Shown here: in pieces, positions 26,826 to 35,250 of the stretch
How the letters are laid out: each line of letters opens with the position of its first letter
Position numbering within the stretch: position 1 is the stretch's first letter
Assembly (NCBI GenBank): GCA_902826095.1
Contig: CADEDN010000033.1
Coordinates: 1 to 37,614 of the forward strand
Direction: 5' to 3'
Origin: an uncultured Alphaproteobacteria bacterium
GTDB lineage: Bacteria; Pseudomonadota; Alphaproteobacteria; Caulobacterales; Parvularculaceae
DNA length: 37,614 nt
Program-made: the position numbers and the translations under genes
Notes under the pieces: generated by a model
What the model was told of the DNA's origin: nothing
What the model saw: the letters and a program-made list of their open reading frames with translations, nothing else
Database searches by the model: none

Positions 26826-27380
26826 ATGAAATCGGCTTTCCTTCTGACAGGCTTTGCTTGCGCCGCCCTTGCGATGACGGGCTGCGCGGGCATCGGCAAG
26901 GCGCTCGGCAGCGGCAAAAACCCGCCGGATGAGTTCGCCATTGCGACCAAGGCGCCGCTGGTGGTGCCGCCTGACTACGCCCTTCGGCCGCCAAAGCCCG
27001 GCGAAACGCGCCCGCAGGAACTGACCCCGTCCGAACGCGCCCAGCAGGTCCTCCTCGGCGACCGCACCGCCGCCCCGCCGACCGGCGGCGAACAGAAATT
27101 GCTGGCGCAGGCGGGCGCGACGACGGCGGACCCCAATATCCGCGCGGTGCTTGATGCGGAAAATGGCGGGCGGGTCGAAAAGGATCGCAGCTTCGCCAAC
27201 CAGCTGATGTTCTGGAAATTCGTCGACGGCAAAGTCGACGACAAGGCGGCGCCGCTCAAAGTCGACGATCCGGCGGCGTGGCACGCCGAGCGCGTCCGCG
27301 CGATTGAAAATGTCACCGGCGAAAAGGCGACCGTTACGATCGAGAATGACGACGCGCTTGAGCTGCCCGGCGTTTTCTAG
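26826..27380 (+). CDS. DUF3035 family lipoprotein (BamF-like)
   Basis: A 184-residue predicted outer-membrane lipoprotein with lipobox AMTG-C (C20). It has the DUF3035 N-terminal pattern NPPDEFAIATKAPLVVPPDY followed by LRPPKPGETRPQ. The rest is hydrophilic, with helices and an acidic C-terminus. In Alphaproteobacteria, proteins with this PPDEF/PPDY stretch downstream of lspA have been compared with BamC and named BamF in the outer-membrane assembly complex. I infer that role from the motif and context. The ATG at 26826 has GGAG ten bases upstream and is preferred to an in-frame extension lacking a signal peptide. A second lipoprotein follows 11 bases later. Confidence 0.85.
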   Translation: MKSAFLLTGFACAALAMTGCAGIGKALGSGKNPPDEFAIATKAPLVVPPDYALRPPKPGETRPQELTPSERAQQVLLGDRTAAPPTGGEQKLLAQAGATTADPNIRAVLDAENGGRVEKDRSFANQLMFWKFVDGKVDDKAAPLKVDDPAAWHAERVRAIENVTGEKATVTIENDDALELPGVF

Positions 27381-27391
27381 GAGTTCCCGCA

Positions 27392-27781
27392 ATGCGGCTT
27401 CATGTTTCGGCGGGCGTGTTTGTGCTGTCGCTGGCTGTCTCCGCCTGCGCCTCGATGACGACCGTCCACAAGACGCCGGGGCGCGATGTCGTCGCCGATC
27501 TTCTGGTCGACGACCTTCAATGCCGCGATACGGCGGAGAAAAAATGCGACCCGGCGCTGCAGCCGAAATCCGTCAAGCTCACCCGCCTCGATTGCGACGC
27601 GCTGCCGCTACGGGCCGCCGCCCGCGAAGCGGCGCATGCGGCCTGCGCCTTTTCCGGCGAGATCGAACGCGTCAACGGTTCGGCAGCGCCGCTTCCGGAG
27701 GGAACGCGCGAGTTTTCGCTGATGGATCTGACGCCGGGCGTTCGCGTTCCCGAGCGCGTCTGGCTGCTCGTCCCGAAATAA
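27392..27781 (+). CDS. Small lipoprotein of unknown function
   Basis: A 129-residue predicted lipoprotein; the lipobox AVSA-C puts lipidation at residue 19. The mature part has five further Cys, spaced as LQC, KKC, LDC, AAC and close neighbours, compatible with disulfides in the periplasm. The C-terminus is beta-like (REFSLMDLTPGVRVPERVWLLV). AGGAG precedes the ATG and the gene starts 11 bases after the DUF3035 gene, so they share a transcript. Family not recognised. Confidence 0.78.
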   Translation: MRLHVSAGVFVLSLAVSACASMTTVHKTPGRDVVADLLVDDLQCRDTAEKKCDPALQPKSVKLTRLDCDALPLRAAAREAAHAACAFSGEIERVNGSAAPLPEGTREFSLMDLTPGVRVPERVWLLVPK

Positions 27782-27790
27782 TCGGCGGGC

Positions 27791-28132
27791 TCAATCGCGG
27801 CGAAGCCTGCCGGAAAGCGCGATTGCGCCGGATTGGCGCACGTCGATCCGGTCCGCCGGCCGCAATTCCGGAATCTGGTCGCCGCGCGCGGTGTCGAAGC
27901 CGATGTCGCATGCGCCGTCTGATATTCGAACCGACCGCCAGCTTGCGCCGTTGATAAGGATTTCAGCATCGCCGTCGGCGACGCCGCGCAATTCGAATTC
28001 GACCTTGCGGGCGTCGGTTCCGAGCATTTCATAGTCAAATTCGCCGCGCCCGGCGGCGCCCGCGACCGCCTGAAGGTCGGCTTCAAGTTCGACCCGCGTC
28101 GCGGCGAATGACTTCCTCAGGAAAGAGAACAT
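27791..28132 (-). CDS. Hypothetical protein
   Basis: A 113-residue protein starting MFSFLRKSFAATRVELEADL. The N-terminus is amphipathic and could touch the membrane, but there is no signal peptide. The rest is beta-rich with charged residues (FDYEMLGTDARKVEFELRGVADGDAEILING), consistent with a small beta-barrel or sandwich fold. GGAG lies five bases before the ATG at 28132. It converges on the preceding lipoprotein gene with nine bases between stops and is divergent from mutL. Not recognised. Confidence 0.68.
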   Translation of the reverse strand: MFSFLRKSFAATRVELEADLQAVAGAAGRGEFDYEMLGTDARKVEFELRGVADGDAEILINGASWRSVRISDGACDIGFDTARGDQIPELRPADRIDVRQSGAIALSGRLRRD

Positions 28133-28236
28133 GGCGGCTCCGTTGATCCTCGTCCGGGAAACGCTAGGGTCGATTGGTGAATCAGCCCTGAATCGCGTTT
28201 TTGGCGCAGGTCGGAGCCGTGGCCCGAGATGAAATC

Positions 28237-30078
28237 ATGAAGGATTCCGCGCCGCTGCGGCCGGCCGCCTTGCGACCCGTCATTCGCCTTCTGCCGGCGG
28301 ACGCGGTCAACCGCATCGCCGCCGGCGAGGTGATCGAGCGGCCGGCCGCCGTCGTCAAGGAGCTCGTCGAGAATGCGATCGACGCCGGCGCGAGGGAGAT
28401 CGCGGTCGCGATCCGCCAGGGCGGCAAGGCCGAGATCGTCGTCGAGGATGACGGCTGCGGCATGGGGCCGGAGGATCTCGTTCTCGCGGTCGAACGGCAT
28501 GCGACGTCGAAACTCGCGGCGGACGAGGACGGCGCCGTCGATCTCCTGAACATCTTGACGCTCGGTTTTCGCGGCGAGGCGCTGCCGTCAATCGGCGCCG
28601 TCGCCAAGCTCGACCTCGTCTCGCGCCGCGCCGGCGACGCCGCAGGCGCGCGCTTGTCCGTCCACGGAGGAAAAAGCGACGGGCCGTCGCCGCACGCCTT
28701 CGGCGGTTCGGGAACGCGCGTCGCCGTCGCCGAGCTCTTTTACGCGACGCCCGCCCGCCTCAAATTCCTGAAGTCGGACCGATCGGAACAAGACGCCGTC
28801 GCCGATGCGCTAAAACGCCTCGCCATGGCTCATCCGGCCGTCGCGTTTTCATTGACGTCCGACAGCCGAAGAACATTCGCCTGCGCCGCTGAGGCGGCCG
28901 GCGAGGCGGGGCGGCTTCGCCGGCTCGGCGCCGTCATGGGGCGCGAATTCGAGGAAAACGCGGCGCCGATCGACGCCGCGCGCGACGGCGCGCGGCTTAC
29001 AGGTTTCGCCGGCCTTCCGACCTATAATCGCGGCCTGCCGGACCGGCAGTTCCTGTTCGTCAACGGAAGGCCGGTGAGGGACAAGCTGATCGTCGGCGCC
29101 GTTCGCGGCGCTTACGCGGATTTTCTCGCGCGCGACCGCCATCCCGCCGTCGCCCTCTTTGTCGAGATCGAGCCGCAGCTTGTCGACGTCAACGTGCATC
29201 CCGCCAAAACCGAAGTGCGCTTTCGCGACGCCGCCAATATGCGCGGGCTGATCGTCGGCGCGCTGCGGCATGCGCTCGCCGGGGCGGGCCATCGCGCGTC
29301 GACGACGACAAGCGCGTTCGCCCTCGGGCGCATGCAGTCATCAGGCTTCATGCCGTCCTCTGTGCGGTCCAACCCCTTTCGGACCGATGCGGCGGCGTTC
29401 GGGGCCCTGCATGACAGGCCGCGCGATTATGACCCGCCGCTCGTCGACGCCGCGCCCTCGGCGAGGCTTGAGCCGGTCGATCACGCTCCCGTCGCCGACC
29501 ACCCGCTCGGCGCCGCGCGCGCGCAGCTTCACGAGACCTATATCGTCGCGCAAACCGCGGACGGTCTCGTCATCGTCGATCAGCATGCGGCGCATGAACG
29601 CCTCGTCTATGAACGGATGAAGCAGGCGCTTGCAGACGGCGGCGTCGCGCGGCAGGGCCTTCTCATTCCCGAAATCGTCGCCCTCGAAGCGGCGGAGGCC
29701 GAGCGCCTCGACGCGCGGCGCTCTGAATTCGCGGAACTCGGCCTCGTCCTTGAGCGTTTTGGCGAGGACGCGATCATCGTTCGCGAGACGCCGGCGCTTC
29801 TCGGGCAAGCGGATGTCGCCGCGATCATTCGCCGCCTCGCGGATGATTTGTCCGAGATCGGCGACGGGCTGGCGCTCAAGGAAAAACTCGAAGACGTCTG
29901 CGGCTCGATGGCCTGCCGCGGATCGGTGCGGGCAGGGCGCCGTCTTTCGGCGGAAGAAATGAACGCGCTCCTTCGCCAGATGGAAGCAACGCCCCATTCC
30001 GGCCAATGCAACCACGGACGGCCGACCTATGTCGAACTGAAGCTCGCCGACATCGAACGGCTCTTCGGGCGGAAATAG
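28237..30078 (+). CDS. mutL: DNA mismatch repair protein MutL
   Basis: A 613-residue GHKL ATPase that couples MutS mismatch recognition to strand removal. The N-terminal motifs [27 protein letters not shown] and [11 protein letters not shown] are intact, as are [14 protein letters not shown] and [14 protein letters not shown]. The C-terminal domain contains [12 protein letters not shown], which fits the DQHA(x)2E(x)4E endonuclease motif, plus [10 protein letters not shown] and [11 protein letters not shown]. This MutL is therefore probably a latent endonuclease, as expected for bacteria without MutH. The ATG at 28237 is chosen; upstream GTG (28219) and TTG (28201) are possible. A promoter for the next gene begins five bases after the stop. 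Confidence 0.96.
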   Translation: MKDSAPLRPAALRPVIRLLPADAVNRIAAGEVIERPAAVVKELVENAIDAGAREIAVAIRQGGKAEIVVEDDGCGMGPEDLVLAVERHATSKLAADEDGAVDLLNILTLGFRGEALPSIGAVAKLDLVSRRAGDAAGARLSVHGGKSDGPSPHAFGGSGTRVAVAELFYATPARLKFLKSDRSEQDAVADALKRLAMAHPAVAFSLTSDSRRTFACAAEAAGEAGRLRRLGAVMGREFEENAAPIDAARDGARLTGFAGLPTYNRGLPDRQFLFVNGRPVRDKLIVGAVRGAYADFLARDRHPAVALFVEIEPQLVDVNVHPAKTEVRFRDAANMRGLIVGALRHALAGAGHRASTTTSAFALGRMQSSGFMPSSVRSNPFRTDAAAFGALHDRPRDYDPPLVDAAPSARLEPVDHAPVADHPLGAARAQLHETYIVAQTADGLVIVDQHAAHERLVYERMKQALADGGVARQGLLIPEIVALEAAEAERLDARRSEFAELGLVLERFGEDAIIVRETPALLGQADVAAIIRRLADDLSEIGDGLALKEKLEDVCGSMACRGSVRAGRRLSAEEMNALLRQMEATPHSGQCNHGRPTYVELKLADIERLFGRK

Positions 30079-30082
30079 CCGA

Positions 30083-30120
30083 TTGACCCGCAAATTTATG
30101 TAACCTATAAGGTACATAAA
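30083..30120 (+). promoter_or_regulatory. Sigma70-type promoter with palindromic operator over the -10
   Basis: TTGACC (30083-30088), a 17-base spacer and TATAAG (30106-30111) form a near-consensus promoter. A palindrome spans 30095-30120: TTTATGTAACCT against AGGTACATAAA, mismatched by one extra A. It covers the -10 and presumed start region, a placement typical for a repressor operator. The start codon of the lipoprotein gene lies at 30137. The regulator is unknown and no regulator gene is adjacent. Confidence 0.8.
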
Positions 30121-30136
30121 ACCACAGGAGAAGTCG

Positions 30137-30754
30137 ATGAGAAAGGCGTTCATTCCGCTTGCTTGCGTGCTGGCCTTCGCGGGCTGTTTAAAGCCGGCGG
30201 AGAAACCGCCGGAAGCCGCGTCACAAGCCGCAGAAGAGCCAGCCGCGGCATCCGCGCCATCGGCGCCTCCCGCGGCGGCGCAAATCGTCCCTGCCTATGA
30301 ACCGCTGGCGGCGTTCGCGCCCTTTTCCGGCAAGATTTTCCGCGGCGAATGGACGGATCCGGACGGAAAGAGAATTGTCGACATCGCGAAATATCGACTG
30401 ATCCTCAACGGCCGGGCGCTGCAATCGACGCATCGTCTCGAAGGGTCGGATTATGGCGGCCGGACGATCATCTTTTTTGATGAGGGGGCCAAATCCTACG
30501 TCTTCCATTATTTCACGACCGGCGGATTTCATACGTCAGGGACGATGCGGCTCGTCGAAGGGGGCCTCGTCAGCGAGGAAAAGGTCGAGGGCCATGCGAC
30601 GATCGGTTCGGTTCGCTCGAATGTGACATTCAGACCGGATGAAATTCTCGTCGACGTCGTCTATGTCGGCAAGGACGGGTCGCAAACTCCTGACATCCAG
30701 CGCGTCTACAAACCCATCGCCGACCCGGGACCGCTCTTTCCGGATACTGAATGA
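30137..30754 (+). CDS. Lipoprotein with beta-rich C-terminal domain
   Basis: A 205-residue predicted lipoprotein: lipobox AFAG-C (C17), an Ala/Pro/Glu-rich linker to about residue 55, then a beta-rich domain of about 145 residues. That domain resembles small lipocalin- or DUF1579-like barrels (FSGKIFRGEWTD, YRLILNGRALQSTHRL, YVFHYFTTGGFHTSGTM, RSNVTFRP); the likeness is by pattern only. AGGAGA precedes the ATG. Its TGA overlaps the next ATG (ATGA), so it is translationally coupled to the deiodinase-like flavoprotein. Both are driven by the promoter at 30083. Ligand and role are unknown. Confidence 0.8.
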   Translation: MRKAFIPLACVLAFAGCLKPAEKPPEAASQAAEEPAAASAPSAPPAAAQIVPAYEPLAAFAPFSGKIFRGEWTDPDGKRIVDIAKYRLILNGRALQSTHRLEGSDYGGRTIIFFDEGAKSYVFHYFTTGGFHTSGTMRLVEGGLVSEEKVEGHATIGSVRSNVTFRPDEILVDVVYVGKDGSQTPDIQRVYKPIADPGPLFPDTE

Positions 30755-31434
30755 CAGACTTTCCAGCGACGACCCTTTCGGCGCTTGCCGATTTCGACGA
30801 GCGCTCGCTCGACGAAATGCGCGCGCGATCAGCGGCGTTCTTCAACGAGATCAAGCGGCGGCATACGATCCGGGATTATCGACCGGATCCGGTGCCGCTC
30901 GACGTCATCGAAAATTGCGTCGCGGCGGCCGGCCGCGCGCCGTCGGGCGCCAACCATCAGCCCTGGCATTTCTGCGTCGTCGGCGATCCGCGATTGAAGG
31001 CGCAAATCCGCGCCGCGGCGGAAGAGGAAGAACGCGCGTTTTACGCCGGCCGCGCCGGCGATGAATGGCTCGAAGCGCTCGCCCCGCTTGGCACCGATCC
31101 CGAAAAACCGTTTCTCGAGATCGCGCCATGGCTGATCGCCGTCTTCGCCCAAAAGCGCGGCGGCCTTGAACCGGGCGATTCGAAGAAGAACTACTATATC
31201 AACGAAAGCGTCGGCATCGCCTGCGGGTTCCTGCTCGCCGCCCTGCATCATGCGGGGCTGGCGACGCTCACGCACACGCCAAATCCGATGAATTTTCTCT
31301 CAAAGGCGCTCAATCGTTCGTCGACCGAAAAGCCTTATCTGCTCGTCGTCGTCGGCCGCCCGCAGCGCGACGCGCCGGTGCCGCTGCACGCGCTGAAGAA
31401 GAAAGCGCTGAAGGACATCATGACGGTCTATTGA
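30751..31434 (+). CDS. Nitroreductase-family flavoprotein, iodotyrosine deiodinase-like
   Basis: A 227-residue FMN enzyme. The family signature RRHTIRDYRPDPVP is followed by AAGRAPSGANHQPWHF, EEERAFYAGRAGDEWLEALAPLGTD, FLEIAPWLIAVF and the long SKKNYYINESVGIACGFLLAALHHAGLATLTHTPNPMNFL stretch seen in segments. The pattern APSGANHQPW plus WL-x-x-L-x-PLGTD plus LATLTHTPNPM matches bacterial homologues of iodotyrosine deiodinase better than generic nitroreductases or BluB. The activity may be reductive dehalogenation of halotyrosines or halophenols, but homologues can also reduce nitroaromatics. The ATGA overlap couples it to the upstream lipoprotein. It converges on zapA with a 17-base gap. Confidence 0.85.
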   Translation: MTDFPATTLSALADFDERSLDEMRARSAAFFNEIKRRHTIRDYRPDPVPLDVIENCVAAAGRAPSGANHQPWHFCVVGDPRLKAQIRAAAEEEERAFYAGRAGDEWLEALAPLGTDPEKPFLEIAPWLIAVFAQKRGGLEPGDSKKNYYINESVGIACGFLLAALHHAGLATLTHTPNPMNFLSKALNRSSTEKPYLLVVVGRPQRDAPVPLHALKKKALKDIMTVY

Positions 31435-31451
31435 GAAGGCGCCCGGCGCGC

Positions 31452-31781
31452 TTACGCCTCCGCCATCCGCCCGGCCATGCCTTCGATGCGGCCCGCCGCC
31501 GCTTCGATGACGCGGGTCGCGCCGCCGACCGTCTCGGCGTCAAGCGTTTCCGCGCCGCGCTCGACCTCGATCAGCTTCGCCCTGGCTTCAAAGAGTTCGT
31601 CCGCGACCGTCAGCGCGGCGAGCAGCATCACGCGGGCGTCGCCGATCTGGCCGAGTTCGGCGACAAGCGATCGCACATGCCGGTCAATATGGTCGGCCAA
31701 TCGGTGCAGCCGCTGCTCCTGCCCGTCATCGCAGGTCACTTTGTAGACGCGGTCATTCACCACGATGTCGATCTCAGCCAT
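31452..31781 (-). CDS. zapA: Cell division protein ZapA
   Basis: A 109-residue cytosolic protein that bundles FtsZ filaments. The N-terminal globular part (MAEIDIVVNDRVYKVTCDDGQEQRLHRLADHIDRHV) and the ARVMLLAALTVADELFEAR coiled-coil start are typical. GGGAGG eight bases before the ATG overlaps the end of zauP, three bases upstream, so the two are one operon. The C-terminal tail is helical and acidic. Confidence 0.94.
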   Translation of the reverse strand: MAEIDIVVNDRVYKVTCDDGQEQRLHRLADHIDRHVRSLVAELGQIGDARVMLLAALTVADELFEARAKLIEVERGAETLDAETVGGATRVIEAAAGRIEGMAGRMAEA

Positions 31782-31784
31782 CGC

Positions 31785-32009
31785 TCAAGCCTCCCTTCCG
31801 GATGCAAGAAGTCCCTTCAACTCGCGAATGGCGTCGGCGAGGTCTTCAGCGGCGGCCGCGGCCTGGGTTTTCGCCGTGCGCGCCCGGAGCTTCGCCTGCT
31901 CGATCGATTCGGATCTCGCCGAGGATTCGCTTTTTTGCTCTTCAAGACGCGACTCAAGCGCGTCGAGCGCGCCAGCCAGCCTTTGCACCGATTTTTCGAG
32001 CGAACTCAT
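31785..32009 (-). CDS. zauP: ZauP-like coiled-coil protein (ZapA-upstream protein, DUF4164)
   Basis: A 74-residue, entirely helical coiled-coil protein (MSSLEKSVQRLAGALDALESRLEEQ, then ARTAKTQAAAAAEDLADAIRELKGLL). In Caulobacter, ZauP is encoded directly upstream of zapA and binds it to link ZapA to the focused Z-ring; the position, size and coiled coil here fit that. The ATG at 32009 lacks a good ribosome site, and an open frame continues upstream, but that extension is basic and non-helical. The gene is divergent from tkt across 179 bases. Confidence 0.8.
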   Translation of the reverse strand: MSSLEKSVQRLAGALDALESRLEEQKSESSARSESIEQAKLRARTAKTQAAAAAEDLADAIRELKGLLASGREA

Positions 32010-32188
32010 CAGGATGCCGTTCCACCCATGCGTGCAAATCCTGAGCGTTGTCGGCCGTCCTTGTCCACCCGAAACGGCGCGGATTTGTCGCCCTTGACCC
32101 TTACTTCTCTGCAAGGCATGAAGCCCGGAAATCAGGCTGGGCGCATGCCGGCGCCGCTTTTCTCCTCGCGTCGGCGCTAAGGATCAAC

Positions 32189-34228
32189 ATGGCGGCGGAG
32201 ACGACGGGGAATGGCGCCGGTGGAATTGGCGCCGCCAGCGCGGAGGCCGCCGTCGACGATCGTCTCTTCGCCCGGATGGCGAACGCCATTCGCGCGCTGT
32301 CGATGGATGCGGTCGAAAAGGCGAAATCAGGCCACCCCGGCATGCCGATGGGAATGGCCGACGCCGCAACGACGCTGTTCGCTGAATTCCTGAAATTCGA
32401 CGCCGCCGATCCCGCCTGGCCGGACCGGGACCGGTTTGTGCTTTCGGCCGGCCACGGCTCGATGCTGATTTATTCGCTGCTCTATCTTCTCGGCTATGAG
32501 GGGATGGGGATCGAGGATCTAAAGCGCTTTCGCCAGCTCGGCGCGAAGACGGCGGGCCATCCGGAATTCGGGCACGCGCCGGGGATCGAGACGACCACCG
32601 GCCCGCTCGGACAGGGCCTTGCGAACGCCGTCGGCATGGCGATCGCGGAGGCGCATCTTGCGGCGCGGTTCGGCGACGGGCTCGTCAATCACAAAACCTA
32701 TGTGGTCGCCGGCGACGGCTGCCTGATGGAAGGCGTTTCGCAGGAAGCGATCTCGCTCGCCGGACATCTGAAGCTCCGTAAGCTGATCGTTCTCTGGGAT
32801 GACAATTCGATCACCATCGACGGCGCGGTCAGTCTCGCGGATTCGACCGATCAGTTGAAGCGGTTCGAAGCGTCAGGCTGGCGCGCGACGCGCGTCGACG
32901 GCCATGATCGCCGCGCCGTGTCTATGGCGCTCGCGGCGGCGCAAAAATCCGATCGGCCGACCTTGATCGCGGTGAAGACGATCATCGGCATGGGCGCGCC
33001 GAAAAAGCAAGGCACGGCGGCGACGCATGGAAGCCCGCTTGGCGCCGAGGAAGTCGCCGGCGCGCGGGCGGCGCTCGACTGGCCGCACGCGCCGTTCGAG
33101 ATTCCGGACGATGTTCTCGGCGCCTGGCGCCAGGCGGGCGCGCGCGGCCGCAACCAGCGAACGCTCTGGAATACGCGGCTCCTCGGCGCGCCGGATCGCG
33201 CTCTATTTGACGCCGCGCTTAAAGGCGACGTCGCCTTGACCGTCGACGCGGCGATCAGGTCCTTCAAGAAAACGCTCGCCGCCGAGCCCGCGAATGTTGC
33301 GACGCGCAAGGCTTCTGAAATGGCGCTCGAAATCGTCAACGAAGCCGTCGCCGAGACGATCGGCGGCTCGGCGGATTTGACCGGCTCCAACAACACGAAA
33401 ACGAAGTCCCTGGCGCCGCTGACGGCTGAGTATTACGCCGGGCGCTACGTCTATTACGGCGTGCGCGAGCACGCCATGGCGGCGGCGATGAACGGCATGG
33501 CGCTGCATGGCGGCGTCATCCCCTATGGCGGCACCTTCATGGTGTTTACGGATTATTGTCGGCCGTCGATCCGGCTGTCGGCGCTGATGGGGCTGCGCGT
33601 CATTTACGTGATGACCCACGATTCGATCGGATTGGGCGAAGACGGCCCGACGCACCAGCCGGTCGAGCATCTGGCGAGCCTTCGCGCCATGCCCAATCTT
33701 CGCGTATTCCGCCCGGCGGACGCCGTCGAGACGGCGGAATGCTGGGCGCTGGCGCTCGCCGCGAAGACGACGCCGTCGATCCTGTCGCTGACGCGTCATA
33801 ATCTCGCGCCGGCGCGTCTTCAGTACACGGACGAAAATCTCTGCGCGAAGGGCGCCTATGTCCTCGCGGACGCGCCTGATCCCGAAATCGTCCTCATCGC
33901 GACGGGCTCGGAAGTCGAGATCGCGCTCGACGCGCAGAAGAAACTCGCCTGCGACAAGGTCCGCGCGCGCGTCGTCTCCGCGCCTTCCTTCGAGCTGTTC
34001 GCGGCTCAAAGCGAGCAATACCGCAAGGCCGTGCTCGGCAAGGCGCCGCGGATCGGGATCGAGGCGGGCGTCCGCCAGGGCTGGGACCTTTTCCTGCGCC
34101 GCAAGGACGCCTTCGTCGGCATGTCGTCGTTCGGCGCGTCGGCGCCGGCCGGCGATCTTTACAGGCATTTCGGATTGACCAGCGACGCCGTCGTCATGGC
34201 GGCGAAGAACCTGACCTTGAGGGAGTGA
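32189..34228 (+). CDS. tkt: Transketolase
   Basis: A 679-residue thiamine-diphosphate enzyme of the pentose phosphate pathway moving two-carbon units between sugar phosphates. Landmarks: MANAIRALSMDAVEKAKSGHPGMPMGMAD, SAGHGSMLIYSLLYLLGY, the ThDP site VAGDGCLMEGVSQEA to LWDDNSITIDG, and the pyrimidine-domain segments YYGVREHAMAAAMNGMALHGG and DSIGLGEDGPTHQPVEHLASLR. AAGGA lies five bases before the ATG at 32189; the preceding 47 in-frame codons are not typical transketolase. It begins a tight operon, with gap starting four bases after its stop. The N-terminus has a short Gly/Ala-rich extension. Confidence 0.97.
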   Translation: MAAETTGNGAGGIGAASAEAAVDDRLFARMANAIRALSMDAVEKAKSGHPGMPMGMADAATTLFAEFLKFDAADPAWPDRDRFVLSAGHGSMLIYSLLYLLGYEGMGIEDLKRFRQLGAKTAGHPEFGHAPGIETTTGPLGQGLANAVGMAIAEAHLAARFGDGLVNHKTYVVAGDGCLMEGVSQEAISLAGHLKLRKLIVLWDDNSITIDGAVSLADSTDQLKRFEASGWRATRVDGHDRRAVSMALAAAQKSDRPTLIAVKTIIGMGAPKKQGTAATHGSPLGAEEVAGARAALDWPHAPFEIPDDVLGAWRQAGARGRNQRTLWNTRLLGAPDRALFDAALKGDVALTVDAAIRSFKKTLAAEPANVATRKASEMALEIVNEAVAETIGGSADLTGSNNTKTKSLAPLTAEYYAGRYVYYGVREHAMAAAMNGMALHGGVIPYGGTFMVFTDYCRPSIRLSALMGLRVIYVMTHDSIGLGEDGPTHQPVEHLASLRAMPNLRVFRPADAVETAECWALALAAKTTPSILSLTRHNLAPARLQYTDENLCAKGAYVLADAPDPEIVLIATGSEVEIALDAQKKLACDKVRARVVSAPSFELFAAQSEQYRKAVLGKAPRIGIEAGVRQGWDLFLRRKDAFVGMSSFGASAPAGDLYRHFGLTSDAVVMAAKNLTLRE

Positions 34229-34232
34229 GCAT

Positions 34233-35240
34233 ATGGCGTTGAAAGTCGCGATTAACGGTTTTGGAAGGATCGGGCGGCTGACGCTGCGGTCGATGATCGA
34301 GAACGGCCGCAAGGGGATCGACGTCGTCGCGATCAACGATCTTGGCCCGGTCGAGACCAACGCCCATCTTCTGCAGTATGACTCAGTACACGGACGGTTC
34401 CCCTCCGCCGTCAAGACCACCGCCGACACGATCGACGCGGGCGCCGGCCCGATCAAGGTCTTCGCCGAACGCGATCCGGCGAAGCTTCCCTGGCGGGATC
34501 TCGGCGTCGACATCGTCTTCGAATGCACCGGAATCTTCACGTCGAAGGAGAAGGCGTCGGCGCACCTTGCGGCCGGGGCCAAGCGCGTCCTCGTCTCCGC
34601 GCCCTGCGACAATTCCGACAAGACGATCGTCTACAAGGTCAATCATGAGACGCTGACGAAAGCGGACGTCGTCGTCTCGAACGGGTCGTGCACGACGAAC
34701 TGCCTCGCGCCGGTCGCCAAGGTCCTTCACGCCGCGATCGGCATCGAGCGCGGCTACATGACGACGATCCACTCCTATACGGGCGACCAGCCGACGCTCG
34801 ACACCATGCATAAGGATCTTTACCGCGCCCGCGCGGCGGCGATGTCGATGATCCCGACCTCGACCGGCGCGGCGAAGGCGCTGGGGCTCGTCATTCCCGA
34901 ACTCAAAGGCAAGCTCGACGGCTCGTCGATCCGCGTGCCGACGCCGAACGTCTCGGTCGTCGATCTCGTCTTCACGCCGAAGCGCGCGACGTCGGTCGAT
35001 GAAATCAACAAGGCGATCAGGGAGGCGGCGGACGGCCCGATGAAGGGCGTCCTCGCCTACACCGACAAGCCGCTCGTCTCGTCCGACTTCATGCACGATC
35101 CGCACTCGTCGACCTTCGCGCTCGCCCAGACGCAGATCGTCGACGGCGGCCTCGCGCGCATCCTCACCTGGTACGACAATGAATGGGGCTTCTCGACGCG
35201 CATGGCGGACGTCGCGCTCGTCATGGGAAAGCTCCTCTAG
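34233..35240 (+). CDS. gap: Glyceraldehyde-3-phosphate dehydrogenase, type I
   Basis: A 335-residue glycolytic dehydrogenase. The Rossmann start is [16 protein letters not shown], catalytic Cys153 is in [12 protein letters not shown], and the family's [29 protein letters not shown] and [12 protein letters not shown] segments are present. D35 in VVAINDLG, at the end of the second strand, indicates NAD+ preference. It lies four bases after tkt and ten before pgk in the same operon. Confidence 0.98.
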   Translation: MALKVAINGFGRIGRLTLRSMIENGRKGIDVVAINDLGPVETNAHLLQYDSVHGRFPSAVKTTADTIDAGAGPIKVFAERDPAKLPWRDLGVDIVFECTGIFTSKEKASAHLAAGAKRVLVSAPCDNSDKTIVYKVNHETLTKADVVVSNGSCTTNCLAPVAKVLHAAIGIERGYMTTIHSYTGDQPTLDTMHKDLYRARAAAMSMIPTSTGAAKALGLVIPELKGKLDGSSIRVPTPNVSVVDLVFTPKRATSVDEINKAIREAADGPMKGVLAYTDKPLVSSDFMHDPHSSTFALAQTQIVDGGLARILTWYDNEWGFSTRMADVALVMGKLL

Positions 35241-35250
35241 GAGACGGCGA

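Noticed and set aside
31435-31451. 6S RNA gene expected near zapA in many proteobacteria
   Set aside because: Only 17 bases separate zapA from the converging flavoprotein gene, so there is no room for it.
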